Notes under the pieces: generated by a model
What the model was told of the DNA's origin: nothing
The model's input: only the letters and a program-made list of their open reading frames with translations
Database searches by the model: none
Program-made: the position numbers and the translations under genes
Part shown: piece by piece, positions 1 through 8,451 of the stretch
Numbering within the stretch: the stretch's first letter is position 1
Layout of the letters: each line of letters opens with the position of its first letter
Origin: an uncultured Opitutia bacterium
GTDB lineage: Bacteria; Verrucomicrobiota; Verrucomicrobiia; Opitutales; UBA953
Assembly: GCA_903910245.1 (NCBI GenBank)
Contig: CAIVYX010000008.1
Coordinates: 1-31,498 of the forward strand
Direction of reading: 5' to 3'
DNA: 31,498 nt

Positions 1-240
1 CGCGACCGAGTGATCGCTTCGCTTGCGAAGTACCACATTCCCTACACCGATGATGAGGCGTCGGATTCGCTGACCACGAAGCTCTCGCAGTTCTACGCTG
101 ATCGCACCTTGACTAAGAACCCCATCACCCCCGCCGACCAGGCCGAAGCCTACTTCCTCCTCGTGACCAACCGCCTCAGCAAGACGACCGGACAGGTCAT
201 CACCGTAGACGGCGGCCTCCACGAAGCGTTCCTGCGCTGA
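1..240 (+). CDS. C-terminal part of bifunctional rhamnulose-1-phosphate aldolase / short-chain dehydrogenase (partial at window edge)
   Basis: The gene enters from the left edge in frame 1 and ends at TGA 238-240, so only about 79 C-terminal residues are visible. They contain the end of a short-chain dehydrogenase fold: an AEAYFLLVTNRLSKTTG segment followed by the closing VITVDGGLHEAF motif. That ending, with the preceding YADRTLTKNPITPAD, resembles the dehydrogenase half of the two-domain enzymes that cleave rhamnulose 1-phosphate (or fuculose 1-phosphate) and then oxidise L-lactaldehyde to L-lactate. The aldolase half would lie outside the window, so a plain SDR cannot be excluded. The lactate-utilisation remnant that starts 4 bases downstream supports the lactaldehyde/lactate reading. 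Confidence 0.7.
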   Translation, partial: RDRVIASLAKYHIPYTDDEASDSLTTKLSQFYADRTLTKNPITPADQAEAYFLLVTNRLSKTTGQVITVDGGLHEAFLR

Positions 241-244
241 TCCT

Positions 245-376
245 GTGCGCGTCTCCCTCTTCGCCCCTTGCTTCGTCGACCAGCTGCCCCCCCAGGTAGG
301 CTTGGCGACAGCCAAGGTATTGAAGCGCATCGGAGCCCACGGCCCGAAGGAACTCTATCTAGTGCTCATCGGTTAA
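245..376 (+). pseudogene. lutA::lutC deletion scar (43-codon in-frame remnant of a lactate utilisation operon)
   Basis: A GTG-initiated frame of 43 codons ends at TAA 374-376. Its first 30 residues, beginning MRVSLFAPCFVDQLPPQVG, read like the N-terminus of LutA/YkgE, the cysteine-rich (Fe-S)-binding subunit of L-lactate oxidation. The last 13, AHGPKELYLVLIG, read like the extreme C-terminus of LutC/YkgG, whose family usually ends in a GVHGP..LHV.L pattern. The rest of lutA, all of lutB and most of lutC are missing. The frame is kept across the join, and the spacing to both neighbours is 4 bases, as expected inside an operon. It may be a real internal deletion or an assembly join. A functional peptide is unlikely. 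The family matches are from memory of conserved motifs, not an alignment. Confidence 0.6.
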
Positions 377-380
377 GCCC

Positions 381-3300
381 ATGCGCCTCGCTGCCTCCCT
401 CAGCCTATCCGTCGCTTTATTCGCGGCACTCGGCGCCGAGGTGAAGCCTTTCAGATGGTCAGGCCAGCTCAACGTCCCTGACCCCACCTCCTGTACGCTC
501 GATGAGGCGGGTAACGTCTACGTGGCGTCTACGACGCGACGGAAAGCCGGCGACCTCGATATCCGCGAGCATTCCATATGGATTCCCGACGACGTCGGCC
601 TGACTTCCCCTCAAGAGAAGCTGGCGTTCTTTCAGCGTGAACTGGCGCCCGGCAAGTTGAAGGCCCCGCGCGGCGGACTCAAGGACCACAACAAGGATGG
701 TTCGATCGACTGGAATGACCTCACGGTCCCGAAGGAGACTATCTATAAGCTCAGCGACTCCGATCGTGACGGTGTCGCTGACAAAATCACGATTTTCGCG
801 GACGGCTTCAACTCGCCCATCTCCGGCATCGCCGCTGGGGTCATGTACTTCGATGGCTGGGTCTACGTCACCGCCATCCCCGACGTCTGGCGTCTCAAGG
901 ATACCGACGGTGACGGCGTGGCCGACGTGAAGGAACTCGTCGCCACGGGTTTCGGCAGCCACATCGCCTACGCCGGCCATGACATGCACGGCCTGCGCCT
1001 CGGCCCAGACGGCCGCATTTATTGGAGCATCGGTGACAAAGGATTAAACGTCACCAGTAAGGAAGGAAAGAAGTTCACCTATCCCCACCAAGGTGCCGTC
1101 GTTCGATGTGAGCCCGACGGAACGAATTTCGAGGTCTTCGCTCACGGCGTGCGCAACATTCAGGAGATCGCCTTCGACGATTTAGGTAACATCATCGGGG
1201 TCGACAACGATGCCGACCAACCCAAGGAGCGGGAGCGCCTTGTCTATTTACTCGAAGGCTCCGACTCTGGCTGGCGCAATCAACATCAATACCAGAAGAG
1301 CGAAAGTCGTTGGATCAAGGAAAGTATGTGGATGCCGAAAGGTGCGGCCGACCAGCCGCTCTTCATCACCCCGCCGATCGCCAACTACTCAGACGGTCCT
1401 GCCGGCTTCCTGCGCGAACCTGGCCACGCCCTGGACGGCGACCTCCGTGGCCGATTCTTTCTCGATCAGTTCCCAAAGGGTAAGATGGACGCCTTTACCT
1501 TGGAAACCGATCAAGATTCTTTCCGCCAGACCAACCTCCAAGTCGTCACCAGCGGCATCATGGGCATCGGCATGGCCTGGGGCACCGACGGTCGCGCCTA
1601 CTTCGCCGACTGGATCGGCGGCTACCCGCTCGACGGCAAAGGTGCGATCTGGCGCTTCGACGTGGCTCCGAACATCGACAAGACGTCCGAGCAGATTCTG
1701 TCCAAGCCCTTTTCGGTCGCCGTCCCCAAGGACGAACTGCTGGGGCTGCTAGGTCATCGCGATCAACGCGTGCGTGTGAATGCTTCGATTCGTCTCGATC
1801 GCCTAGGAGCCTGGGATGACATGCTCGCCTTGGCCAAGAAACCAGAGGCCACCCGCTTCGCCCGCATCCACGCCATCTGGGGTTACGGCATGGGCGTTCG
1901 TCTCGGCAAGGTCGCCGACGTGACCGCGTCATTGGCCTTGCTCGACGACGCCGACAGCGAGATCCGCGTCCAGGCGCTTAAGGTACTGAGCGAGACCAAG
2001 CCGAACGGCCACCTTATCGCCAAGGCCGCCGACCAGCTCGCCCACAAAGATTTCCGTGTTCGCATCCAGGCCGGGCTTACCTTGGGCAAACTGGGCGGCA
2101 AAGTCCCGTTCGACGCCTTCCTTCAGGACCCCGATGCTGACCTCATCCTGCCTTGGCTTCGTCACGGCCTGGTCAGCGGACTCGCCGGCACGCAATCAGC
2201 AGAAGAACTCTTGGCTCAAGCCCAATCCGAATCTGGTGCCAAGGCCACTTTCGCTACGCTGGCGCTCGTTCGGCAGAAATCTCCCTTGCTCGGGAAACTC
2301 CTCCATCACGCCAACCCCGATGTCGTCAATGAAGCCGCCCGGGCGATCCATGACGATAAAGGGATCCCTGCCGCCGTTGGCGCCCTAGCCTCAGCCTTCG
2401 GGCGACCCACGCTGCCTTTGCAGGCGGCCCGGCGCGCTCTTAACGCCAATTTGCGCCAAGGCGACGAAGCCGCCCTATCCCGACTTCTGGAATGGACGCT
2501 GAAGCAGCCGGAAGGCGCTCCGCTCCGCAGCGAAGCATTTAAGGCCTTACTGGCCTTCGACCAGCCTCCGGACCTCGACCTCGTCGACGGTACTGCGAAG
2601 CAGTATGCGGCTCGCGACAAGGCCACGATCGCCCGCGTCCTTCAGTTCCGCCAGGCCGACCTGCTCTTGCTCCAGAAACCTGCGGAACGCGCCGCCGTCC
2701 TCGAGCTGATGGTGAAATATGAGTTGGACCTGCCCTTCCCGATCCTCCTCGCGCTGGCGGAAGACCTCAAAGCTGCTCCCGGGGTCCGCCTGCAGACGTT
2801 GCGCCTGCTTGGACGCAAGTCCATTGAACCCGCCGCGATCATCCGCACGCTCCGCTCTGCCGCGGGTGAAGGTAATCCCTCCGAGGTCCGGATCGAAGTT
2901 GTCGACCAGCTCTTTTATCGGGATGCGACCGCGGCCTTGGAAGTCGCTCGCCTAATCATCGATTCAAAGTCGGCCAAGATCCCCGAGAAACAGGCCGTGG
3001 TGGCCGCGCTCCGCGGCCGCAATGATGCCAGCTCGGTCAAGCTCTTGCAGGAACTCGTGGACCGCCTTGCCGTTCGCAAGCTCGACGCCGGCCTTAAGTT
3101 GGATGTCTACATACTCGCCCGCGAATCTAGTTCGGCCGATGTCGCCGCTGCGCTCAAGAAGTACCTCGCCGTCACTCCTAAAGGTGGCTTGAAGATGGCC
3201 TCGCCCGAGATTCCCTACGAACTCCTCACCGAGGGCGGTGACGTGACCCGTGGCAAAGCCATCATTAACGGCCATCTCAGCGCCAATTGTATCGCCTGCC

Positions 3301-3686
3301 ACCGCGTCGACTCTGATGAAGGTAGCGAAGTCGGTCCCAGCCTCAGGAAGGTCGGCGCTGAGCGTACTAAGCTCGAAATCGCCGAATCGATGGTCGAACC
3401 CTCTGCCAAGATCGTGCCAGGCTTCGGCATCGAAACCATCGTGCTCAAAGATGGAACGACCCTCGCGGGAAGCGTTACGAAGGAAAGTCCCAAGTCCATC
3501 GATGTGAAATTGGCAGACGGTAAGACCCAGAAAGTCTCCATCGCTGTAATTGCCTCACGTGCCCCTCCAATCTCCGTGATGCCGCCCATGCTGGGCATCC
3601 TTACGCCCGAAGAGATTCGCGACGTGGTTGCCTACCTTGCTGGACTGAAACCGAAGACAGCCAAGGCCCCCAAGACGAAGAAATAG
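381..3686 (+). CDS. PVC-type membrane-bound dehydrogenase / CxxCH heme-binding protein
   Basis: This 1101-residue exported protein begins with a signal peptide (about residues 1-19, hydrophobic SLSLSVALFAALGA). Residues about 25-440 look like a glucose/sorbosone dehydrogenase-type beta-propeller of the kind named 'putative membrane-bound dehydrogenase' in Planctomycetes and Verrucomicrobia. It carries two calcium-loop-like DxDxDG repeats (SDRDGVADK and DTDGDGVAD). Residues about 450-900 are helical, HEAT-like repeats. The C-terminus has one c-type heme motif, CIACH at 970-974, followed by the VGPSLRKVG pattern of this family, and a Lys-rich tail. The expected role is periplasmic oxidation of a sugar or sugar-derived compound with electrons passed to a cytochrome; the substrate is unknown. 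The ATG lies 4 bases after the lut scar, suggesting one operon with sugar catabolism genes. No Shine-Dalgarno motif precedes it. Confidence 0.85.
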   Translation: MRLAASLSLSVALFAALGAEVKPFRWSGQLNVPDPTSCTLDEAGNVYVASTTRRKAGDLDIREHSIWIPDDVGLTSPQEKLAFFQRELAPGKLKAPRGGLKDHNKDGSIDWNDLTVPKETIYKLSDSDRDGVADKITIFADGFNSPISGIAAGVMYFDGWVYVTAIPDVWRLKDTDGDGVADVKELVATGFGSHIAYAGHDMHGLRLGPDGRIYWSIGDKGLNVTSKEGKKFTYPHQGAVVRCEPDGTNFEVFAHGVRNIQEIAFDDLGNIIGVDNDADQPKERERLVYLLEGSDSGWRNQHQYQKSESRWIKESMWMPKGAADQPLFITPPIANYSDGPAGFLREPGHALDGDLRGRFFLDQFPKGKMDAFTLETDQDSFRQTNLQVVTSGIMGIGMAWGTDGRAYFADWIGGYPLDGKGAIWRFDVAPNIDKTSEQILSKPFSVAVPKDELLGLLGHRDQRVRVNASIRLDRLGAWDDMLALAKKPEATRFARIHAIWGYGMGVRLGKVADVTASLALLDDADSEIRVQALKVLSETKPNGHLIAKAADQLAHKDFRVRIQAGLTLGKLGGKVPFDAFLQDPDADLILPWLRHGLVSGLAGTQSAEELLAQAQSESGAKATFATLALVRQKSPLLGKLLHHANPDVVNEAARAIHDDKGIPAAVGALASAFGRPTLPLQAARRALNANLRQGDEAALSRLLEWTLKQPEGAPLRSEAFKALLAFDQPPDLDLVDGTAKQYAARDKATIARVLQFRQADLLLLQKPAERAAVLELMVKYELDLPFPILLALAEDLKAAPGVRLQTLRLLGRKSIEPAAIIRTLRSAAGEGNPSEVRIEVVDQLFYRDATAALEVARLIIDSKSAKIPEKQAVVAALRGRNDASSVKLLQELVDRLAVRKLDAGLKLDVYILARESSSADVAAALKKYLAVTPKGGLKMASPEIPYELLTEGGDVTRGKAIINGHLSANCIACHRVDSDEGSEVGPSLRKVGAERTKLEIAESMVEPSAKIVPGFGIETIVLKDGTTLAGSVTKESPKSIDVKLADGKTQKVSIAVIASRAPPISVMPPMLGILTPEEIRDVVAYLAGLKPKTAKAPKTKK

Positions 3687-3731
3687 GCTCTGCGGGGTTG
3701 AGTCGGTCACGGGATGATGTGATAAAGCGCC

Positions 3732-5948
3732 ATGCTGCTTCGCCTACTGCTGCTTACCCCGCTGCTGGCCTTTGCCCAACCATCCCTCGTTGCTGATTGG
3801 CAGAAGCAGTACGATGCATGGTATTGGCCCGCCCAGATGGCCCGACCGGAGAATGTCCGCTGGTCTGATTCGGGTCGTCTGATGCTCTACTCTTCGCGCG
3901 AGAGCTCAGGACAGGCCTGGAAACTGGCGGATTGCGTAACGGGGCAGGTCCGGCCGGCGTTTGACCATGAGAAAGTGGCGGCAGCTTTGATCGAACTTAC
4001 CAAGAACAAGGTGACATCGAAGAAATGGCCGTTCACCCGAGTCATTGCACTGGACGACGGACGCGTGCGTCTCGAATCCGACACCGAAGCCTGGGTCGTC
4101 GAAGCCAATCAAAGGCTTACCCCATCGCAACCGGGCAAGAAGACCGACGACGCGACGCCTGAGAAATCCAGCAAAGGTCCCGGCGAATCCAAGCGCCTGT
4201 CGTCGTCGAAGGTTCGCGCCGAATCTCCGACCGGCGAACACAAGGTGGAACTCCGCGGCGGTGACGTCGTCCTGATCGACCTTAAGAAAGCCAACACCGA
4301 GACCCGGCTCACCCAAGACGGCATCGAGGGCAAGGACGGATGGGTCGGCCCGGTCAGCTGGTCGCCCGATGGTAGGCATTTCGCTCTCTGGCGCGAACGC
4401 ACGGTCCCGGTTCGCCAATACCTCGTCACGGATTCCGTGAAGGAGACCAAGAAGCCGATGTCCTACGACAAGCCAGGAGACGATCGCACGGAACGCATTC
4501 CTTGGGTCTTCTCGGTCGACGGAAAATCTTCCGGCCGCCCATCGACCGACGTACTCCCGCTTTCACATACGACCGACCGTCTCGATTGGTCGGCCGACTC
4601 CAAGCGCCTGCTTTCCGAATTCATCAAGCGGGGCTTCACTGGACACGGCATCATCGAATATGACAGCGATCGTCGTTCTTGGCGCCGTCTGCTCACCGAA
4701 GAAGACCCTAAATTCGTCCACACCTACGCGACGCGCTACCGTTACGACTTGAATGAGGGCCGCACGCTCTGGCTTTCGGAACGCAGCGGCTGGCTCCAGC
4801 TGTACTTGGTTGACCTGAAATCCGGGAAGACGCTGGCCGCCGTCACTTCAGGCCCTTGGGTGATGAAAGAAGTCATCAAGGTCGACGAAAAAGAAGGCGC
4901 GATAACCTTCATCGCCCTTGGCCGCATTCCTGGGGAGAACCCCTACCACCAACATTTCTGCAAGGTCGGCCTAGATGGACGAGGCTTCGTCGATTTAACC
5001 CCTTCTGTCGGCCACCATGAAGCAATCTTCTCACCCGATCGACGCACCCTCATCGACATATCTTCCCGCGTCGACCAAGCGCCTACCTATACCCTTCGCA
5101 GCGGCATCGACGGGCGTGCCATCGCCACCCTGGCCTCTGGGGACCTCAACCCCCTGAAGAAGGCTGGCTGGACGCCCGCCATGCCCTTCGTCGCCAAGGA
5201 TCGCGACGGTAAGACGGATATTTGGGGCGTCGTCACGCGCCCATACCCTTTCGACTCCAAGAAGAAATATCCGGTCATCGAGAATATCTACGCCGGCCCA
5301 CATGGCTCCTTCGCTCCGCGATCCTTCAATTGGTGGCATCGAAATCACCGTGAGCTGTCCATGCTCGGCTTCTACGTCGTCCAAATGGACGGTCGTGGCA
5401 CCAGCAACCGCGGCAAGGAGTTCCATCAAGTCAGCTGGCGCAACCTCAAGGACGGCGGTTTCCCGGACCGTATCGCCTGGATCAAGGCCCTCGCCAAGTT
5501 CGAACCCAACATGGACATCTCCCGCGTTGGAATCTACGGCGGTTCCGCCGGTGGCCAGAACACCGCCCACGCCTTGCTGTTGCACGGCGAATTCTACAAG
5601 GCCGGCGCGGCCGACTGTGGCTGTTACGATAATCGTATCGATAAGCTCTGGTGGAACGAGCAGTGGCTAGGCTACCCGGTCGGGCCTTGGTACGAGGAGA
5701 ACTCGTGCGCGCGTTACGCTGCCAACCTCCGCGGGCGGCTCTTCCTTTCCGTCGGTGAAGCCGACACCAACGTCGACGTGAAATGCAGCTACGATTTCCG
5801 CGACGCCTTGCTCGCCGCAGGCAAGAAAGACCAGTTCGAGTTCCACGTCGTCTCGGGGGCCAATCATGGGGCCGGCGAGTCCAACGAGATGCGCGAGAAA
5901 CGTGCACGTTTCTTCGAGTCCGCCCTCGGTAAGCCCCTCCCCCTCTGA
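3732..5948 (+). CDS. S9 family peptidase (prolyl oligopeptidase / dipeptidyl peptidase IV-like), exported
   Basis: 738 residues with a short signal peptide (MLLRLLLLTPLLAFA). The N-terminal two thirds resemble the DPP IV-type beta-propeller, with recurring WSPDGRHFALW and LDWSADSKRLL blade motifs. The C-terminal part is an alpha/beta-hydrolase. The catalytic triad is visible: Ser605 in GGSAGG, Asp678 in GEADTNVD (the DPP IV ADDNV position) and His712 in GANHG. It should cleave short peptides in the periplasm. A Lys/Ser/Pro-rich low-complexity stretch near residues 130-160 looks like a surface loop inserted in the propeller. The length fits the DPP IV/acylaminoacyl peptidase group. The next gene starts 2 bases after the stop, so the two are probably co-transcribed. 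Confidence 0.88.
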   Translation: MLLRLLLLTPLLAFAQPSLVADWQKQYDAWYWPAQMARPENVRWSDSGRLMLYSSRESSGQAWKLADCVTGQVRPAFDHEKVAAALIELTKNKVTSKKWPFTRVIALDDGRVRLESDTEAWVVEANQRLTPSQPGKKTDDATPEKSSKGPGESKRLSSSKVRAESPTGEHKVELRGGDVVLIDLKKANTETRLTQDGIEGKDGWVGPVSWSPDGRHFALWRERTVPVRQYLVTDSVKETKKPMSYDKPGDDRTERIPWVFSVDGKSSGRPSTDVLPLSHTTDRLDWSADSKRLLSEFIKRGFTGHGIIEYDSDRRSWRRLLTEEDPKFVHTYATRYRYDLNEGRTLWLSERSGWLQLYLVDLKSGKTLAAVTSGPWVMKEVIKVDEKEGAITFIALGRIPGENPYHQHFCKVGLDGRGFVDLTPSVGHHEAIFSPDRRTLIDISSRVDQAPTYTLRSGIDGRAIATLASGDLNPLKKAGWTPAMPFVAKDRDGKTDIWGVVTRPYPFDSKKKYPVIENIYAGPHGSFAPRSFNWWHRNHRELSMLGFYVVQMDGRGTSNRGKEFHQVSWRNLKDGGFPDRIAWIKALAKFEPNMDISRVGIYGGSAGGQNTAHALLLHGEFYKAGAADCGCYDNRIDKLWWNEQWLGYPVGPWYEENSCARYAANLRGRLFLSVGEADTNVDVKCSYDFRDALLAAGKKDQFEFHVVSGANHGAGESNEMREKRARFFESALGKPLPL

Positions 5949-5950
5949 AC

Positions 5951-6481
5951 ATGTCCAACCCTCATCCTGGCCTGATTGAACTCAAGCTTAACAACGTTGG
6001 CCAGCTATTCAACACCATGGACCCTTCGCCGTTCCATGAGCGTGATCTCGACCATGATGCCGAAGAGTTCATCCTCAGTTGGGCGCGCGAACATGAAAGG
6101 GATTCGGACCTCCGCATTCGCATCGTGCTTCGCCAACCCGAAGATGCGGAATCCGCGCGTTTGGTCAGAGAATCGATCCAGCATTATTTCGGCTATCGCG
6201 CCCGCATCGCTCGCCGCGACCTCGGCGATCTTTTCCGCGAAGGTCGCACGGCGCTACTTATCGGCCTGCTCTTCCTAGCGGCCACCCTCATCTTACGGGA
6301 CCTGATCGCCCCAGGGTATCGACTGGGTGATTTCCTCCGCGAAGGCCTAACGATCTGCGGCTGGGTCGGCCTCTGGAAGCCCATCGACATCCACCTGTAC
6401 CGTTGGTGGCCCCTGCAGGCCCACGGGAGGCTCTTAACGAGGCTTTCGGGCTGCCCTGTCGAGGTCGTCTTTGAGGCCTAA
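5951..6481 (+). CDS. Conserved hypothetical protein with two membrane segments
   Basis: 176 residues. The N-terminal 95 residues are soluble and charged, with the phrase NNVGQLFNTMDPSPFHERDLD followed by a DAEEFILSWARE helix. Two hydrophobic segments follow at about 100-118 (ALLIGLLFLAATLIL) and 130-150, and then a conserved-looking WKPIDIHLYRWWPL stretch and a short tail. There is no signal peptide, so the N-terminal domain is probably cytoplasmic with a membrane hairpin. I have a memory of similar proteins annotated as hypothetical in several phyla, but I cannot name a function. It starts 2 bases after the S9 peptidase stop. The frame and codon choice look like those of its neighbours. Confidence 0.75.
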   Translation: MSNPHPGLIELKLNNVGQLFNTMDPSPFHERDLDHDAEEFILSWAREHERDSDLRIRIVLRQPEDAESARLVRESIQHYFGYRARIARRDLGDLFREGRTALLIGLLFLAATLILRDLIAPGYRLGDFLREGLTICGWVGLWKPIDIHLYRWWPLQAHGRLLTRLSGCPVEVVFEA

Positions 6482-6590
6482 GAGGTGGCCGCCGCGAGCT
6501 CAATAGGTCGAGTGCGGAGTGGGAAATAACGAATTTTTTACGATGAGGCATTGACTGAGAGGGGGGGCTGCCCCAATCCCAACCTTTCGC

Positions 6591-8375
6591 ATGCAGAATT
6601 TCGCGAGCCAGTGCCTGGACCAGACCAAGGCCCTCCTCAAACTCAACTTCAACTCCCTTTCAGCCGATGGCACTGTCGTGCCAGTCGAAGGAGAGGTTTC
6701 TCGGGCCGATGAGCCTGGCCACGCCGCCCTCGCCTTTGGGGAATACTTCCGCGCCACTGGGGAACTCCACCTCGACCGTCAGAATATCGCCGAGATTGTC
6801 GCCCGGACGATCACCGCCCAGGTCCGCATCAGTAAAGGCTCCGACAACGGCATGGCCTTCGCCTGCCTCGGACTCCTCGCGTTTGGCCCGACCCGCGAAC
6901 GTAACCCGGTCTGGGAAATCCTCGACGAAGCCACCCGCGCCCTCATCGACGAGCGTCTCGCCATCGAAAATGACCATCATGATCACGTCCAGGCCTTCGA
7001 TATCGCCAAGGCTGTTTGCCGCTTCTCCTTTGGTCTTACCAAGAAGGACGAGACCGGCCCGCTGGTCGATCGTTTCATGGATCGTATCGCCGCCGCCTCT
7101 ACAGGTGGATTTCAAGACGAAGCATCCAAGGGCGCCCACGCCGACAACTTTGGTGGTGCCTTCGATCTGTATGGCGTCGTCTCCCTGATTTTCATCCGCC
7201 AGTCGCTCCAGTTGCACGCCAACATTCAGCTGCGCGACTCCAAGCTGCCTAAGCTGCGCTCGCTGGCCGAGAAATATATCCGCGTCATCATGGACACCGT
7301 CCGCGAAGACGGGCTGGGCTGGTCTTATGGTCGTGGTATCGGCGCCTACGGTCAGATGCACTGCATCACCTTACTCCTGCAGGCCCTGCGCGACCGCTGG
7401 GTGCCGGTCGATAAGGAACCGCTGGCACGTGACCTGGTCCGTCGTCTTTACGCTAATTTCTTTACGACCTTCTTCGACACCGAACACGGGCTAATCATTG
7501 TCCGCGATGCCGAGCGCGACACTATTCCGGGCCATACGACCCGCATGGCCAACTTCGATGCCGCTCGTTATCTCTCCCAGTGGTCGCGCCTCGCCAAGAC
7601 CATTGGCGGCGACCTCGAAGTCGTCAGGCCAGCCAACCGTCTGGCAGTTTGTCGCTTCTTCTCTTTCGACAAGTCCCCGCGCAAGGAACAGGGCCTGCTC
7701 TCCTATCAGGATCCAGCTTCTGGTCTGCACATCATCTTGCCGTTGGTATCTTCCGGTTCGCACCGCTTCTCGGATTCACTGGCCTTCCCGCACATGCCTG
7801 GCGTCTTCGACTGGCCGTCCAATCAGCAGACCAGCCCATTCATTCCGGAATTTACCATCGCTGGTAAGGTCTACACGCCCTCCTTCTACGGAAAAAATGC
7901 CCAGGTCGCCATGGGCATCAAGGCTGGCACGTACCACTTCCGTTACGACCAGCCTGACCTGATTGACCGCGATGAGAAGATTTCCACCAACATCGCCTCC
8001 TTGAAGGTGGATTGGGAATTCAATGGGGGCCGCATCGTCGCCCGCTATACCCTGACTGCCAAGTCCGCTGTCATGCTCGAGGATTTCCGCCTGGTGCTCC
8101 CGATCGCCTCCACGCATTCACGCATGACTCCAGGCAACTCCCTCGTGCTCGGCGCCGAGTCCCATCGCTGCGAAGTGATCAAGGACGACTTCCATGCTAC
8201 CTGGGCTGAGACCAAAGTCGTGAGCGATAGCCCCAAGCACCGTACCTGTTGGGGTAAAGTCCACTTCTACCAGACCTTGCAGCGGGACAAGTCGATGCCC
8301 TTACGCGCCGGCATGACCTACGCCTTTGAAATCGCCTACCAGCCCCACATCGTGCGGGCCGGGGACGCGGCTTGA
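6591..8375 (+). CDS. Uncharacterised 594-residue protein, possible (alpha/alpha)-toroid plus beta-sandwich enzyme
   Basis: The first half (to about residue 330) is rich in amphipathic helices, with ENDHHDH (126-132), FQDEASKGAHADNFGGAFDLYG and GLGWSYGRGIGAYGQM (from 241), where aromatic and charged residues cluster as in a catalytic cleft. The second half (about 345-590) alternates short strands and turns (GLHIILPLVSSG, GGRIVARYTL, FRLVLPIAS). This order recalls heparinase/alginate-lyase-type proteins or related alpha-toroid glycan enzymes, but I do not recognise a definite family. No signal peptide is present, so if it acts on glycans it does so inside the cell. The 109-base gap upstream contains a TTGACT at 6551-6556 but no convincing -10. 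The start ATG is not preceded by a Shine-Dalgarno motif. Confidence 0.75.
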   Translation: MQNFASQCLDQTKALLKLNFNSLSADGTVVPVEGEVSRADEPGHAALAFGEYFRATGELHLDRQNIAEIVARTITAQVRISKGSDNGMAFACLGLLAFGPTRERNPVWEILDEATRALIDERLAIENDHHDHVQAFDIAKAVCRFSFGLTKKDETGPLVDRFMDRIAAASTGGFQDEASKGAHADNFGGAFDLYGVVSLIFIRQSLQLHANIQLRDSKLPKLRSLAEKYIRVIMDTVREDGLGWSYGRGIGAYGQMHCITLLLQALRDRWVPVDKEPLARDLVRRLYANFFTTFFDTEHGLIIVRDAERDTIPGHTTRMANFDAARYLSQWSRLAKTIGGDLEVVRPANRLAVCRFFSFDKSPRKEQGLLSYQDPASGLHIILPLVSSGSHRFSDSLAFPHMPGVFDWPSNQQTSPFIPEFTIAGKVYTPSFYGKNAQVAMGIKAGTYHFRYDQPDLIDRDEKISTNIASLKVDWEFNGGRIVARYTLTAKSAVMLEDFRLVLPIASTHSRMTPGNSLVLGAESHRCEVIKDDFHATWAETKVVSDSPKHRTCWGKVHFYQTLQRDKSMPLRAGMTYAFEIAYQPHIVRAGDAA

Positions 8376-8451
8376 GGTCGGTTTCCCCGTCCGGCTAGCC
8401 TTCGGGGTTGTCCTAGGCCGTTACCGTGCCCTATTCCTAGGGTATCTTTTC

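Noticed and set aside
6482..6590. A/T-rich stretch with a T-run (about 6534-6540) and TTGACT at 6551 read as a terminator or promoter
   Set aside because: No stable stem precedes the T-run, and no -10 fits 16-18 bases after TTGACT. It is only the longest gap in the window.
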